A stretch of 64,000 nt of DNA from Allolobophora icterica (lineage: Eukaryota > Annelida > Clitellata > Crassiclitellata > Lumbricidae): contig OY744606.1 of NCBI GenBank assembly GCA_963556255.1, positions 68,917,125 through 68,981,124 on the forward strand. Reading direction: 5' to 3'. Position numbers and translations under genes: made by a program. This document shows positions 1 to 48,854 of the stretch, one piece after another (the first letter of the stretch is position 1; each line of letters opens with the position of its first letter). The notes beneath the pieces are model-generated. The model had not been told where the DNA came from, searched no databases, and was given only the letters and a program-made list of their open reading frames with translations.

Positions 1-36070
<36,070 letters not shown>

Positions 36071-37099
36071 CTTGCGAAGAAATTGGCCTATGACTGCGGA
36101 TAAATACTTTCACTTCTATTCTCAACCGTTGAGTTCGTCGTGTAACACAGCGAGCTCTGATCGTGTGAATTAACCTCGGTCGAGATTAGGCTTTTAATAA
36201 CACATTTAGGCCATGAGTAAGCCTCAGGACCTTTAACACGGCATCAGACGAGTAAGACTTAAACCTTACTTTAACATGCCTAATACCAAAAGGATCTTGA
36301 AACATGGATCAGGAAGTTTAATCAATTGTGTCAGTTAGGCTACTGCATATCCGTTTTCCAGTCAGAAGACTCAATGAAAATAAACACAAAAGTAATCCAA
36401 TGACTGGCATTGGGGGTAATTAAGCGAAGGCGTGAGCATTCACATCGTCTAAAAATACATTAAAAGAGTAGGCCTAAGTGACTAAACCTAGATCGGGCAT
36501 CCCATTGGCTGTCTCTGTCAGTCTATATCAGTATTATAGCCTAAAGAGGTTAGCTAAACGGCAACCAAGCCGGATGTCTTCTACGGATATGTGCGTGTTA
36601 TACGATGCAATCTAGTTAACCACACGCTCATTCACATAGGCCTAAACCAGGACCCTTACATTGCATGATTCTCTCAGTATTTATATTTCGAAAGTCGTTA
36701 TCACTTCATTATTAACCCATTGTGAACACAAGTAAACGCCGTGCATTTCAAAACGAGGCTATTACATAGGCCCTATTACACTGCATCTGCCTGGTACAGT
36801 TTCATGGTTTTGTGCCCGTAACGTTCACATTTATTGCATTTGGCTGAAAACTTAGGCCTAATCTTAAATGTGAGGTTTTAATGCCAAATCTCTTTTATGT
36901 GTAACATCTGCCTGTGTCCTGTGACACAATCCCCTTCGAAAAGTCTCCCCCGAGACTCTATTTCGAGACACATTCCCCTCGGCGGTCGGTTTTTAGTTCC
37001 TGGTCAGAATGGGGAGGGATTAAACCGAGGAGACAGTAAGTACATCAATAATTAATGCTTCGTACAAAATAAACAAAGCAAGGTCGTCATAAATCATCC
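36071..37099. other. Intergenic spacer between copy B 3' end and copy A start
   Basis: About 1 kb between the copy B polyadenylation signal and the copy A start codon. It must hold the copy A promoter, but no clear TATA box is visible in the first 150 bp upstream of the ATG. TAGGCCTA-type motifs recur. No ORF or repeat recognised. Confidence 0.5.
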
Positions 37100-37105
37100 T
37101 TTATT
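37100..37105 (-). terminator. Polyadenylation signal AATAAA of copy B
   Basis: The reverse strand reads CATAATAAAGGATG about 350 bp downstream of the predicted stop codon. No other gene end is nearby. The region 37106-37454 is then the 3' untranslated region. Confidence 0.55.
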
Positions 37106-37454
37106 ATGGCCTATGAACGGAGCTTCAAGACAGCGGTTCTGTAGTAAAACTGCAATGGCAGTCATGCTACCGAAAGAATATAATCATGTTTAATAAAGTA
37201 AGATAGCCTACAGTTTCTAAATATGTTACATAAATAAGAAATAGGCTAAACAGAGACGAGAAGTCGTGGCTGCCTGTATAAAGCATACGCACACTGCTAT
37301 CATTGTATAGTTTACCCTTGATTGTTTTCTGTCTACTAAAATTAGAATGATTCCTACACTGTTGAAAGTCGTCTGCACTAGATTTTGATGTTTTGCTGGT
37401 CCTCTGTTTTGGCCCTAATTTATGTTTAGAGCGCACGCGGTCCAGATGTGACTT

Positions 37455-37515
37455 CTATCTTGTCAAGGCCAATATCAACAGAATAGCCGTAGCCTCCAAC
37501 CCCAACGAACTGAAG
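37455..37515 (-). CDS. Copy B exon 14: hydrophobic C-terminal tail and stop
   Basis: The acceptor GATTTCAG|CTTCAG at 37515 joins exon 13 in phase 2, giving FSSLGLEATAILLILALTR and TAG at 37455-37457. After a Ser/Thr/Asn-rich linker ending NG(S), this short hydrophobic tail at the very C-terminus fits a GPI-anchor signal. Another frame resembles the end of a MAM domain, but its phase does not fit exon 13. Confidence 0.5.
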
Positions 37516-37799
37516 CTGAAATCAAAGATCAGAATTAAGATGAGGATTATGCCTAACCGCTTCTATGCAATGTATTTAAACTGACATATGTATTGTAGAT
37601 ACTTCGATTAAGAAAGAAATGAACATTCAGAGCTTATGCATTGTAATAATTTGTAATAGTTTCAACAATACTACTGTATATACCCTTTGTTGCCCGCATT
37701 AATAACGACGACAGTTTCATCATATATCTCTGTCTGCGTCAATTTCGCTATTTCACTTCATTAATTACTTCTATGCATTCGCGATATGTACTGATGTAC

Positions 37800-38715
37800 T
37801 GAAGATATGACCACTTGGCGGCTGGTCACCTATTTGCTAATGATCTCCATACTTATGTTCATGGCTCTCCAGCTCAGTTCCTTATTCCACTTAATGATGC
37901 TCTCTCTCTCTCTCATGGATATCCATCTTTGAATGTCCTCTAACCGGCTTTCTCTGAACTTATCCAAAATGCAGTTGATTTGGTATGACACCCGCCAGCA
38001 GCTCCCTAAACTTGACTTGACTCAACTAGTTGACAGGTTCCTTCTTTTACCTAATCGTCCAGTGTTCGTGATTTTGGTGTCAACCTTGATAGCACTGAAC
38101 ACATCACCAATCTCACCCGTTCCTGTTACATTCACTTGAAGCAGCTTAGGGCTATCAGACGATCGATTCTTCTACAGGAATCACAGCCATCGTTCGTGCC
38201 CTCATCTGATCTCGTGTAGATTACTGCAACTCTCTGCTTGTATGCCTCTCTAAACTGCGCCTCTCTCCCCTTCAGTCGGTCCTCAATGCAATTGCTTGGT
38301 TGATCGCTCATCTTCCTCGCTTCTCTCACATTTCTAGCTATACATGTATGTCTGACCGCCTTCACCGGTGTCTGCTGGCATTCAGTTCAAAATTCTCTTT
38401 CTAATCTATAGATCTTACCTGGTCAAACCCCAAAATATCTCTGTGACTCTATTTGTCGGTCCATCTCGGATGTTTATCTCCATCCTCTCCGCTCTTCGGA
38501 GAGGCTCCACCTTCTTGTACCTCGGTCCAGGACGGCCATGGATCAGCATCGTGCCTTTGCCTGCATTTGTCCAAATCTCTGGAATGGCCTTGCTACTGCA
38601 ACTCGTACTGCGATTCTCATTGGGGGTCATGTCACACCTATCCGTTGTGTTAAATATTTTCCCTTTCCTCGAAGTTCTTGCCACGAGAGCGCTTCTGATT
38701 AGGTTGTACTGAGAG
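37800..38715 (+). mobile_element. LINE RT relict between exons 14 and 13 of copy B
   Basis: Plus-strand frames show FAND (palm motif, FADD-like), HTYVHGSPAQ, MSSNRLSLNLSKMQLIWYD, then FKILFLIYRSYLVKPQ. It corresponds to 290-1500 in copy A and was therefore present before the duplication. Its internal CT run is only about 16 bp. Confidence 0.78.
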
Positions 38716-38768
38716 AGGCACTTTAGAAATTTCTAAATACAATACAGTAGAACACAGTATGAAATTAC

Positions 38769-38841
38769 CTCCCATTCTTCTGCAAGTTAGTTGATGCAGA
38801 AGTTGATGCTGGAGTTGGTGTTCGGCTTTCACTGCTGCCAA
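38769..38841 (-). CDS. Copy B exon 13: Ser/Thr-rich linker
   Basis: This 73-nt exon runs from TTCCACAAG|TTGGC to GGGAG|GTAATT, phase 1 to 2. It reads IGSSESRTPTPASTSASTN then LQKNG, a likely O-glycosylated stalk. The frame was chosen because it joins exon 12 and exon 14 in phase and is conserved in copy A. Confidence 0.6.
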
Positions 38842-39074
38842 CTTGTGGAACTAAAAGAATGCATACTCCTTTACTATCAACAAAACTAATCTTTAAAAAG
38901 AATCCAAGTCATTACGTGCAACATGCAGTACTACTACTGTTTTATATGCTGTTGTAAGCCTTGAATTTCGTTAAAAATCTGTAGAAAGTCAAAGTTATTT
39001 CTCGAAAGCATAATACAGACGAGACGAGTTTATTATAGGAGCACTGCATGAGAAATTCGAAATCAAACTCTTAC

Positions 39075-39199
39075 TCGGCTTAACGATTGCTTGAAAACCA
39101 CGCAGACGAAAGCCTACACTGTAGTTGCTTCTGAAGATGACCATCATCTCATTGGATTCGCTAATCACGGTTACATTTGGTCGAAGGTTGCAACAAAAC
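39075..39199 (-). CDS. Copy B exon 12: CUB domain, last part
   Basis: This 125-nt exon runs from CTTCACAG|GTTTTG to CCGA|GTAAGA, phase 2 to 1. It reads RFCCNLRPNVTVISES, MMVIFRSNYSVGFRLRGF, then QAIVKP. Confidence 0.86.
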
Positions 39200-39373
39200 C
39201 TGTGAAGAAGAAGCAATCAATAACACAGTTTATATACTTTAACATACGGCTTCAGTGAATCAAGATAAAATGATGTCAAATCGCTTTCTCTAGATCAACC
39301 ACCATTTATGTAGGGCCTTGGTATAGATATATACACGTATACCCTACAAATGCATATTGGTAGGCCTATATGT

Positions 39374-39374
<1 letters not shown>

Positions 39375-39412
<38 letters not shown>
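39375..39412. repeat. (TA)n microsatellite
   Basis: About 36 bp of TA dinucleotides in intron 11 of copy B. Confidence 0.95.
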
Positions 39413-39415
<3 letters not shown>

Positions 39416-40261
39416 ATGGTTCGTCTCTTGTACAGCTTCGTTGTCTTCAGGGTTGATAAAAGCGACCGCTAACAATATTGTTAAAACTCGGTTTATTCGA
39501 AAAATTCTTTACAAGATCAGGGAGTTCACAATTCTTTCTTATAAAACGTCTCACCGCACCAGTCAATGTCTTACCGAAGAAGGAAGAAACACCCCTTATA
39601 GCCTATCTTTCACAGGCATCCAATAGAACAAAGACCCATACTTCGAAATATACGCGAATAGAGGTAGCAAAACCTAACGTCCTATGAAATACGTCAGCCT
39701 TGAGCAGACTTGCGCCGAAGATAGAGTTGTTAAGTCAGTCGCTAACTCATCAAGTCAGTCGCTAACTCCTTAGCGACTGACTCCGGGTACTAAGAGGGAT
39801 TACTGCATAAGTGTTGTCTTTAAAAGGTGTGTGGAGCTTGACTTTTTTCTCGATCTGACGAGATCTTTCGGGTAATTCGGTGGCCTGCCAAATCTCATTT
39901 TCTACGTAGAGTTTGTCTAGGAGAACCGTTTAAAGTTAACTCCTATTTAGTTAAGCTCATTGTTTCGTGCCCTTTGAGGCCAACAGCGCTGCTCTTTCTT
40001 TGAGGAGTATGTTAAGTGCACTCTTGAACTGGTGAAGAAGAGTTTGTTGTTTCCGCTACGGCGTTTGTATCCAAGTTTTCGACTGTGAAATAAGTTTTTT
40101 TGCCAACATGTTGTTCGAGTGTAATAGACTTTTAGTTGAGCTCTTCGAAAGGTAGACTGTTGTACATAACATTTTTGGGTTTGTAACTAAATCGTTGAAA
40201 ATCATACTCCTAGTTCGAGCCAATTACGTAAATTTAGGGGACAATGTAACATAATATATGT

Positions 40262-41090
40262 AACGTAATGTAATATAACCATTTGTAAAGCGCTCCTCGC
40301 AGCAGAGCTTTTCAGAAGCGCTCTCAACGTGACAGGCTCGTGCAAAAAGAAAGGTCTTCAAGCATTTAAGTGAAGCTGGTGATAACGCCCCGAGGATCCT
40401 GCTCAGAAGGGAGTTCATTCCACAGTGAAGGGCCAGCCAAAGCAAAGGCCCGATGCTGAGTTAATGAGGTTCGCGACCGAGGTACAAACAAGTCCAATCG
40501 GTCAGTAGAACGAAGGGAGCGAGAGGAGCGTGAAGAGATTGGTTTGCTCATCAGTTTAGAAAGGTATATAGGAGCTAAGCCTAACTGGGATCATAGTGAC
40601 TAGAAGAAGGACCTTGAATCTAATTCGAAACGGAACAGGGAGCCAGTGAAGTTCATTTTGCATACAGGAGATGATGTGTGAGTATCGTGGTAAGCGGGCG
40701 AAAAGTCTAGCTGCAGCATTTAAGACGAATTGCATAGGAGACAGCCGAACATTAGGGAGCCCAATTAAAAGAGAATTCCAATAGTCGATGCGCGTAGATA
40801 CAAAGGCATGCGATACAAAGGCATGCACCACGGTCGTAAACACCGCAGAGGATACCGATCTCCTGATGACTCTAAGACGCCTGAGTTGGTAATAACAAGA
40901 ACTGGTAAGGAGAGAGATGCTCAGTGAAAGTCAAGGCACTGTCTAGTGTGACACCTAGATCACGAACACTGGAGGAAAAGTGAAATCAGGGAAAGTGAGG
41001 TCAACAATTTTAGATCAATCTTTTGTAACTGCTGCCTGGTACCAAACTATATAGATCAATTTGGTCTTTGAATAATTTAGATTAAGCCTA
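40262..41090 (-). mobile_element. LINE RT C-terminal relict in intron 11 of copy B
   Basis: Minus-strand frames read STRIDYWNSLLIGLPNVRLS, MQFVLNAAARLFARLPRYS, CMQNELHWLPVPFRIRFKVL, and RTSLTQHRAFALAGPSLWNE. It is frameshifted. The copy A intron lacks it at the matching point. Confidence 0.8.
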
Positions 41091-41104
41091 TTTGCAGACA
41101 TCCA

Positions 41105-41117
41105 ATGGTATATATAT

Positions 41118-41170
<53 letters not shown>
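41105..41170. repeat. (AT)n microsatellite
   Basis: About 60 bp of AT dinucleotides directly left of the 404-bp MITE. Confidence 0.95.
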
Positions 41171-41174
<4 letters not shown>

Positions 41175-41574
41175 GCTGTACCGATAAGGCTTTTGCCGAT
41201 TATTCCGATACCGCGTATAGCCGATTATTGTAATAGCCGATACGGCGTATGAAGCCGATTGTTTTATTATCACCCAAAAACTATGCATACGACGTTGTAT
41301 AAGGGCTATTAAGGAGTTTCCAGTCCTGTGTATAATAGGTCCTTGTTTCTACGGTGTCTACTAAGTAGTGCAATGCTAAATATAAATCAATAATAAGAAA
41401 CAAGACATAGATATTTGTGCTAATTTTTCTATTGGTAACGATTATTGTGCAAAAAACGTCAACTGTAAAATAATTTGTATCGGCGCCGATACTTTTTCGC
41501 CGATACCGATTATGCCGATTCCTCAAAATAATCGGCCCGATTACGAATGCTCCCGGTGCATCGGTACAGCTCTA
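41171..41574. mobile_element. MITE with TAGAGCTGTACCGAT ends
   Basis: The 404-bp sequence has perfect 15-bp inverted ends TAGAGCTGTACCGAT and ATCGGTACAGCTCTA. The interior repeats CCGATTAT and CCGATAC motifs in both orientations. It sits in AT repeats, so the target duplication cannot be read. The ends resemble hAT-type MITEs. Confidence 0.75.
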
Positions 41575-41797
41575 ATATATATATATATGTGTGGTAAATC
41601 TCAGTTGATAAATTAAATAATAAAGATAGCTTAATACAGTCTTAAGATAAAATCATACGGATGAGAAGTCAAAATGTATTCCAGATACTTAGGTCTAGGC
41701 AACTACAGATAAACGGATTTCTTCTCTCTAAGTGCTATTGTCATCTTTCTTAAAAAAAGCTAGGAAACGACTGACCCAAAGTTATGCTCGTGTTTAC

Positions 41798-41922
41798 CTG
41801 GCGCCCTCCAATCCAAGGTCTCTCTTGTACTTAACTTCAACCCAATGATAGCAAGCCAATCCCCGACAGTAAATGCTGAAACTGCCATTGAACGACAACT
41901 GCAACGCGTAATACTTTGGCGC
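41798..41922 (-). CDS. Copy B exon 11: CUB domain, middle
   Basis: This 125-nt exon runs from TTAAACAG|GCGCC to GCCAG|GTAAAC, phase 0 to 2, reading LQLSFNGSFSIYC and YHWVEVKYKRDLGLEGA. Confidence 0.87.
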
Positions 41923-42365
41923 CTGTTTAAGACAACGGTCATCAAACTGTTCTATCATGTTTAAACATATGAACTCGTTAGGGGCCTAATGTTATGTAAA
42001 GTACTAAATGAAGCTGGTGCTACATAAAGCTATTGATCGATTCTTGACGAATCTTCAAGAGGCAATACCCTGCTAGCATGGTCGTTTAGGTCCCATGTGA
42101 CTTATGTTCCTGCAAGACACAGACAAGGCCAATATGGGATCCGTTAAGCGTTTATGGGCGTGTAAGTATACGGTACACTGGGCATGTAGGCAGGGTACAC
42201 TGAGGAAGTATCATTCAAGTACGTTCATCCTATAAAAACAGACTTTTCGTACATTTTTATGCCTATAATGTTGCTTAGAACAGCATTAAGAAATTAATCT
42301 AAATTCTTCAAATTTCGGGTGCAAGTAGAATTACAAAATTGTGTAAATTATTGGTAAACTTATAC

Positions 42366-42478
42366 CTTAATCCACCAAGTGCATTCCTGTTGTCCATAGT
42401 AGCCTGTGTCATCAAAGCCTGGCGATTTAATAATTTGTTGAGTTCCAGATACAATGTTCAGTATGCCCCCGCAATTTG
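42366..42478 (-). CDS. Copy B exon 10: CUB domain, first part
   Basis: This 113-nt exon runs from TTTTAG|CAAATT to ATTAAG|GTATAA, phase 1 to 0, reading ANCGGILNIVSGTQQ and QQECTWWIK. Confidence 0.87.
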
Positions 42479-42928
42479 CTAAAATATATCGCGCTCAGAA
42501 ATTAATTAGTCATTTAAAAAACGCGTACGGTTTAATACATTATCATAGCCAACTGGATATTTGAAATCTACATATTCCTACAGTATTCACAGCCTACATA
42601 CCTTCGCGAACTCTTCACCACGCAGCCACACCGCCAGCCAGTCACCAAATTATCACCCCTCAGACTCTCCAATCCAAATTAAAGTCCGACCTCATCAGCA
42701 ATCCATTCAGTTCTCCACCTTCCAAGTGTTCTCGTCCTCAACGAAACCCGCCTTCGCAGTTCTTTTGCGTCCTCTATGGTCATCCGGAAATCGGACTTGG
42801 ATCTTCACATGACATCTCTGGACAACCCTTCTGACACACCGCAGCTCTCGCGAATGAGCTAGTGCCCTGCGTATAGCTTAAGAATAGTGGTTTAAAAAAA
42901 TCGGAGTTTCCGATTGCGATAACGAGTC

Positions 42929-42929
<1 letters not shown>

Positions 42930-42998
<69 letters not shown>

Positions 42999-43306
42999 TT
43001 GTTCTTTAATTAAGCGCCTGCAAACGCACTGCGCTGTACAACGAACATATAGTAGAAACGGCAGCCACGCAGGGCGCCTTACATACATGTATACAGTAGA
43101 AGCACATGGTAACAGTTTTACAGGAGTCAAATATAACTGTTTTTAAGCGGCAGCCACACGGCGCCAATCATGGTCTACATTCATTTAACCACTGCCACCT
43201 AGCGAGTGGAAGGCTGAAAAGCCTTACGGGATCTACCGGGTTCGATCTTGGTACCTTCAGCTCTTCACGCCAGTGTATTATCCATTACTCTACGGACCCC
43301 CATTAG
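42930..43306 (-). mobile_element. tRNA-related SINE with (ATT)n tail, intron 9 of copy B
   Basis: The reverse strand starts GGGGGTCCGTAGAGTAATGG (A-box-like) with GATCGAACCCGG (B-box-like) and ends in (ATT)n at 42930-42998. Copy A has no such insertion at the matching point. Confidence 0.6.
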
Positions 43307-43587
43307 CAAGTGTAATTAAACATGATTTTCTCATGTTGCACCTAAATATTATCAGTGCTAGACAGTAAAACCGTATCATAAGATGATAAGAGGTGAAGGT
43401 GAAGCTGCAGTGTATAATGAACAATTGAACACCTTGCTTGCTATAACAACTTTGCAAGCATGCGAAAACGTCATTGATGATGTGCACCATATCAGTGCTT
43501 CTGCGTTGTAGCGTGTTCTAGCATAATTATATTTTTTTATCACGCTTCAAGGAAGACCATCAACGCTATTAATAGTAAACGACTTGC

Positions 43588-43719
43588 CATTTTGTGATTG
43601 TGCTATTTGGTCACAGTATTGTCCGGAGAATCCATCTGGACAAATGCAGGTGGAACAGCCGTTCGGATTTTGGTAACCGCCTCTTTGGCACGACTGGCTA
43701 AGTGGAGTTGCGCAGATTC
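43588..43719 (-). CDS. Copy B exon 9: EGF-like module with a GC donor
   Basis: This 132-nt exon starts at TTTGCAG|GAATC, reads [20 protein letters not shown] and [12 protein letters not shown], and ends AATG|GCAAGT. The donor is GC, not GT; copy A has GTAAGT at the same place. It is one codon shorter than copy A near the start (GICATPLSQSC). Confidence 0.87.
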
Positions 43720-43748
43720 CTGCAAACACAAAAAGCATAAAGTTGAAT

Positions 43749-43790
<42 letters not shown>

Positions 43791-44167
43791 TTATTGATCC
43801 ACAAAAGCAAACGTGACAATATACAAGAAAATATAATTTAAATAGCCACTATGATGCTGAAAGGTTTGAAACATTAAGATATTCATGGGTTTAGAAGGCT
43901 ATATCATGCTGTGAGTGGTCAATAGGAAGCCCTAAAAGGACCAGGGTCCCGCTAGTAAGGGCCCCCATTTACTTAACAAAACTCGACGACGGCCATGTAC
44001 ACATGAGCCTTTGAGACCTATTTAGAGACAACGAATTTGCAAAAGGTGGGCAACTAGTTAACAGAATAGTAAGACTTAGTGGCAAAAAAGGAAAAACAAC
44101 AAAAAAACAACAACAACAAAAACAACAAAGTAAAATAAATCAGATGGGAGGGGGTCGCAGCAGGCTG

Positions 44168-47100
44168 TCACTGGGCAATCTGCCTAATAAGTAGGTGTGA
44201 ACGAAGGCTTTTTTTAAAAACATAGTAACTTGGAATGTGTCGTAAATCAGAGGGGAGACTATTCCATAGTTTTGGTCCCAGATAGGTTATTGAGAATTTC
44301 CGTATGTTAGTACGTGCAAATTCAATCTGGTAAGTGTTGGATTTATTCCTAGTAGGGTAGGGATGAATATCCGAAGTACTTGTGAAAAAGTTAAAAAATG
44401 CATTGGGTAGTGAATTGAAGGTATAGCGGTGCATGAAATCGCAGATTTGATAAGATGTTATACTGGCAATGGTCAATAAGCCCATGGACTGGAATAATTG
44501 GAAGGTATGGGAATTCCTTGGGGATCTAGTAATGACTCGAATAATGCGCTTTTGGAGGACTACAAGACGTTGTAAGTTTGACTTGTAGTTTGCTGCCCAG
44601 ACTAAATTGCCATAAGAGAGGTAAGGGTATACAAGTGAATAGTAAAGATTTAACAGAATTTTTGAGGGAATGAGTGAGGAAATGCGTGTGATAATCCCAA
44701 CGGATTTAGAAATTTTATTTGCAATTTGAGCAATATGGACAGACCAGTTGATGTGTTGGTCAATGTGAATACCCAGAAATTTAACAGAGGAAACTTGGGG
44801 TATTGGTAAGTTGTCAATTAAAATTGGTTCACTGAGCTGGGGAATTAGTTTATGGCTTGAAGAGAATAGTATATAGTTGGACTTATTTATGTTAAGGGAT
44901 AATTTATTAGCTTTAAACCATTCAGAAATAAGGTTTAATTCAATGTTGATGGTCGTTGCAATTTGACGGGGAGAGGACCCAGAGAGGAATACATTTGTAT
45001 CGTCAGCAAACAGTACGACGTGGAGGAGCGATGAGGCTTTAGAAAGGTCATTAATGTAAATAAGGAACAGAAGAGGACCTAGGATGGACCCCTGGGGGAC
45101 GCCATAGGATATAGGTTTTAGTGCTGGATATCTCTTGATTACATTTAACTTGTTGATGTCGGGAGGACAAATAGCTTCTGAACCAGGAGAGAGGTGTTCC
45201 CCGGATTCCAAAGTTCTCTAATTTTTTAAGTAAGATTTCATGGTCTACTGTATCGAAAGCTTTACTTAGATCGAGAAATACTCCAATGGAAATTTTGTTA
45301 GTATCAATGGCTTTTGTAATTTGGTTATGTATATCAATAAGAGACATAATAGTAGAATGACCACTTCTGAAGCCATGCTGTAGAGGACATAGGAGATTCA
45401 TTTTTTCTACAAAGTTATATAATCTTGAATAAACAATTTTTTCTAGTAGTTTCGAGAAGTAGGGCAGTATTGCGATTGGTCTGTAGTTAGTTATGTCGCT
45501 TCTATTTCCTTGCTTAAAGATGGGAGATATAATAGATGATTTCATACTTAAAGGAACAGTACCAGTTCTCAGAGAGCAATTGAATATGATAGCAAGCGGC
45601 TCGGCTATAAGGTGAACAGAGGGTCCTACAATCGTTGGGTCTAAGCAATCAGTTCCCGTACTATGTGACAGTTTGATACTCTGACTCAGGTGAATAATTT
45701 CTTCGGGAGAGGTGGGGTAGAGCGCAAAGGAATTAGGAATTGGAGAGTCCAAGTAGTCCGGAAATTGTCTAGTAGAGGGAGATATCTTACTCGAGAGATT
45801 TTTGGCAATAGAGGAGAAGTAGGAGTTGAATTTATCAGCTATTATAGAGTTATCCGTTATAGATTGATTATCAACAACAATTTCTTCAATGTGGGTATCT
45901 TGAGTTCCATTACTGATGAGGGATTTAATAATTTGCCAGGTTTTTTTCAGATCATGACTGTATCTAGCAAATTGGGTAGCATAGTAGTCCCGTTTGGCTT
46001 TGGTCATAACCTTCTTACAAGAGTTTCTGTATGAGATAAATTTGGCTTTATTGATTTCATTAGGAGTTTTCATATATTTCTTATAAAGTTTGTTTTTCTT
46101 TTTGCAGGAGATTAATAAGCCATCAGTCATCCAGGGATTGCTAGGGGAATTATACTTGCTAGTGGTGACATTACGCATGGGAAATGCTGAATTATATACT
46201 TGCTTATATTTGGTGAGGAAGGATTCATAGGCTGCATTAGAGTCAGGCGCATTACATTGTTGAAGTGCAATGGTAAAATCCGATTGACTGAGATTTTGAT
46301 GAAATTGCTTAATCGTATTACTGTTGATAATTCGTTTCATGATAGGGGCATTCAAACGGATTAGGGGAGAATTTAGGTCAAACCATGCCAAAACAGGGAG
46401 ATGATCAGAGATATCAAGCACTAGTATAGAGGAATGGATGGTTTTGGGCCAGATGTTAGTTAGAATGTTATCAATCAGGGAGTAACTAGTAGAAGTTATT
46501 CTAGTAGGTCTGCTAATGACGGGTAGGATGTGATGTGAGGATAACATATCAACATAATTACCAGTTGCAGCATGAGTAGAGTATTTCAGTAGATCAATAT
46601 TAAAATCACCAGCTATTATCACATCTTTTTTTGACTGGGTGATCTTAGTTAGAACCTGGTCGAATTCTGAATTGAAAGTAAGAAGGGATTGGCCAGGGGG
46701 TTTGTAAATTACACCTACGAGTAACTGCTTACCTCTATCGTTTGGTAGGTTAACAAATAAGCCCTCATATGAGGTGTGATTTGAGGGAAATTCTAAGAAA
46801 TTTGGTAAAAGGTTAAATTGGATACCGTTTTTTATGAAAAGACCTACACCACCACCATGTCCAGTGGGTCTGGACTTATGATTGAAGGTGTAACCTGGAA
46901 TAACACCCATCTCTGCTAGGTCATCAGTAAGCCATGTTTCCGTTAAGGCAAGAATTGAGGGTTGCATTTCTTCAACTACAAGTCTTAAGTCATCTAACTT
47001 ATTGAGTAGGCTCCTGCAATTGATGTGTATCAATGAAAAACTGTAAGTAGTGCGGTGGGTATTTAATATGGGTATAACTTGAGAAGGTGATCTGTAACCG

Positions 47101-47459
47101 TGGTCCTCTGGTTTGATTGTGAAATAATTGTCGTCAGGATCTAGGTCATAATTATTTAACAGGGGTCTATTAGACTGGGTTTCGGAGAATACCTCGAACC
47201 TGGGAAGGCTATCCAGGAAGTCCTGGGACATGCTAGGAGAATCGATAGCATAAAAAATAGAGAGATGGTCAGGGTCACCCGGGTTGGCAAATGGCAATTG
47301 GGTTAAATAACATTTATTGCATATCCAAGTATCACTCTGCTTTTGGGAGGGAAGTGCCTTCTCAGCGTCCATGTGAGAGCGCTGCGACCCACACAACAAA
47401 CACAAAATATTGTCAATTGAACGATCCTTAACTATCAAATTCTTAACTAAAAGAGACAT
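44168..47459 (-). pseudogene. LINE ORF2: zinc-finger-like region, endonuclease and reverse transcriptase, single frameshift
   Basis: Frame 1 (47459-45051) starts with a Cys-rich region (ILCLLCGSQ, TWICNKCYL), then an APE-type endonuclease (INCRSLLNKLDDL, LALTETWL, GGGVGLFIK, IIAGDFNIDLL, DISDHLPVL) and RT fingers (NYRPIAILPYFSKLLEKIVY, QHGFRSGHST, FLDLSKAFDTVDHEILL). Frame 2 (45211-44168) continues with YGVPQGSILGPLLFLIYIND, FADDTNVF and a C-terminal domain. The shift lies in an A run at 45116-45119 (TTTT on the plus strand). Apart from this the protein looks intact. Confidence 0.9.
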
Positions 47460-48854
47460 ATAAGTCTCAAATAAAGGGTGGGGTTATCCCACAAAACAAC
47501 ACACTACACTCAAAGGCAATAAGGGAGCTTGAGCTTGAATAAAGTTCATTAGTGCAAATTATACTGAGCTGCATTTGGAATAATACATCCATCATTCGAA
47601 TTAGATAGCAGTTAAAACATAGTGTGTGGTATTAAGAAAACAACAGCAACTGATACAGTGACCACGATTGTTCAACTAAGTGTACTTATAGAAAGACAAT
47701 CTAGTGATACCAAATTCCTAATTAGAGAAAGCACTGATTAGGTTAATTACGTAAGAATAATAGTGGGAATTTTTGTAGTAATTTGGAATTGTGTTGTTTA
47801 GGTGATGAGAGACAATGTGAGATAATCCATAGCAGGTTGCAATGTACATGGGAGAATCACTGTTCATAACATAGCACTGATGTTAACTTGTACATCCAAC
47901 TCAATGTGATATCAAAGCCATTTCTAAAATATAATGAACATACTCGTAAAATGCTCATAGTATTGACTAACTTTCTGGTCAAAATAGAAACGTCATAGTA
48001 ATCACAAAATATCAATGAAGAGGGCCAGGACAAGCCAGAAAACAACTTCACATCAAGTTAATAAATTATAATGAGGCCAATTTAATGTTATGTAAGTCAA
48101 GAAATGCTCATAAGATAATTGAGTAATCAATTTCGGGTCGTATTCAACACTCAGTGAGAGATGTAGGTACTGACAAAATGTTTACCATGTATAGCTGATT
48201 ACCTACTCTTGCTTGTATATAGACCTGGCCAAAGAGGTTGAGTTTCCGAAATGCATATATAGTAAAAACCAGCAAACAGCACGTAAACCAGCAGATAGCA
48301 ACATAAACCAGCAGACAACATGCCAAGCTCAATGGACAAAAACGAGAGGCAGGCATTTATGCCTTCCAACCAAGATGGTGACCTGTCTGGGTCATAATAA
48401 TCATTAGTAGTCTTACAGAAAGGTCAATGATGATGGTCAGTATAAGTCAGTACCAGTAATCAACATCAAAACAAGTTCATACACATCACCTAAATCATCT
48501 AGCATAGACAAAATGTTCACAATGCAGGTCAATAATCATCATTAAATCAAGTTCCATAAGGTAAGAAAAAATAACAATGCAGATATTGATGAATAGTAAA
48601 GTACAAAATTTACTTTCTGCCCTTGTTAGTGAACAGACTTGGCTGCAGAGATTTTTTGAACTCATAAGATGATCAATGATGGAGGTCAATATATGCAATT
48701 AAGACAAGTTCAATAATAAAGAAAAATGACAGGTAATGACATATAGTTTGATATGATATTTTGCCTTCTACTCCTGCTTTAGAAATGAAAATTGTTATTG
48801 AACTCACAAAAGTTCATCTCACAAAAGTTGATTGAAGTTTCCATGGTAGACAGT
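47460..48854. other. AT-rich spacer between ORF1 and ORF2 of the LINE
   Basis: About 1.4 kb between the two ORFs with only short unconvincing frames. No domain, repeat or insertion boundary was recognised. It may be an internal insertion or an unusually long spacer. Confidence 0.5.

Noticed and set aside
37430..37515. MAM-domain-like reading of copy B exon 14 (FVGVGGYGYSVDIGLDKI)
   Set aside because: The resemblance is real, but the frame is out of phase with exon 13 and no other MAM exon lies in the interval. The frame ending in a hydrophobic tail fits the splice phase. I keep it as an open alternative only.
45690..46034. Plus-strand 114-residue frame inside the LINE
   Set aside because: Antisense to ORF2 and without recognisable domains.
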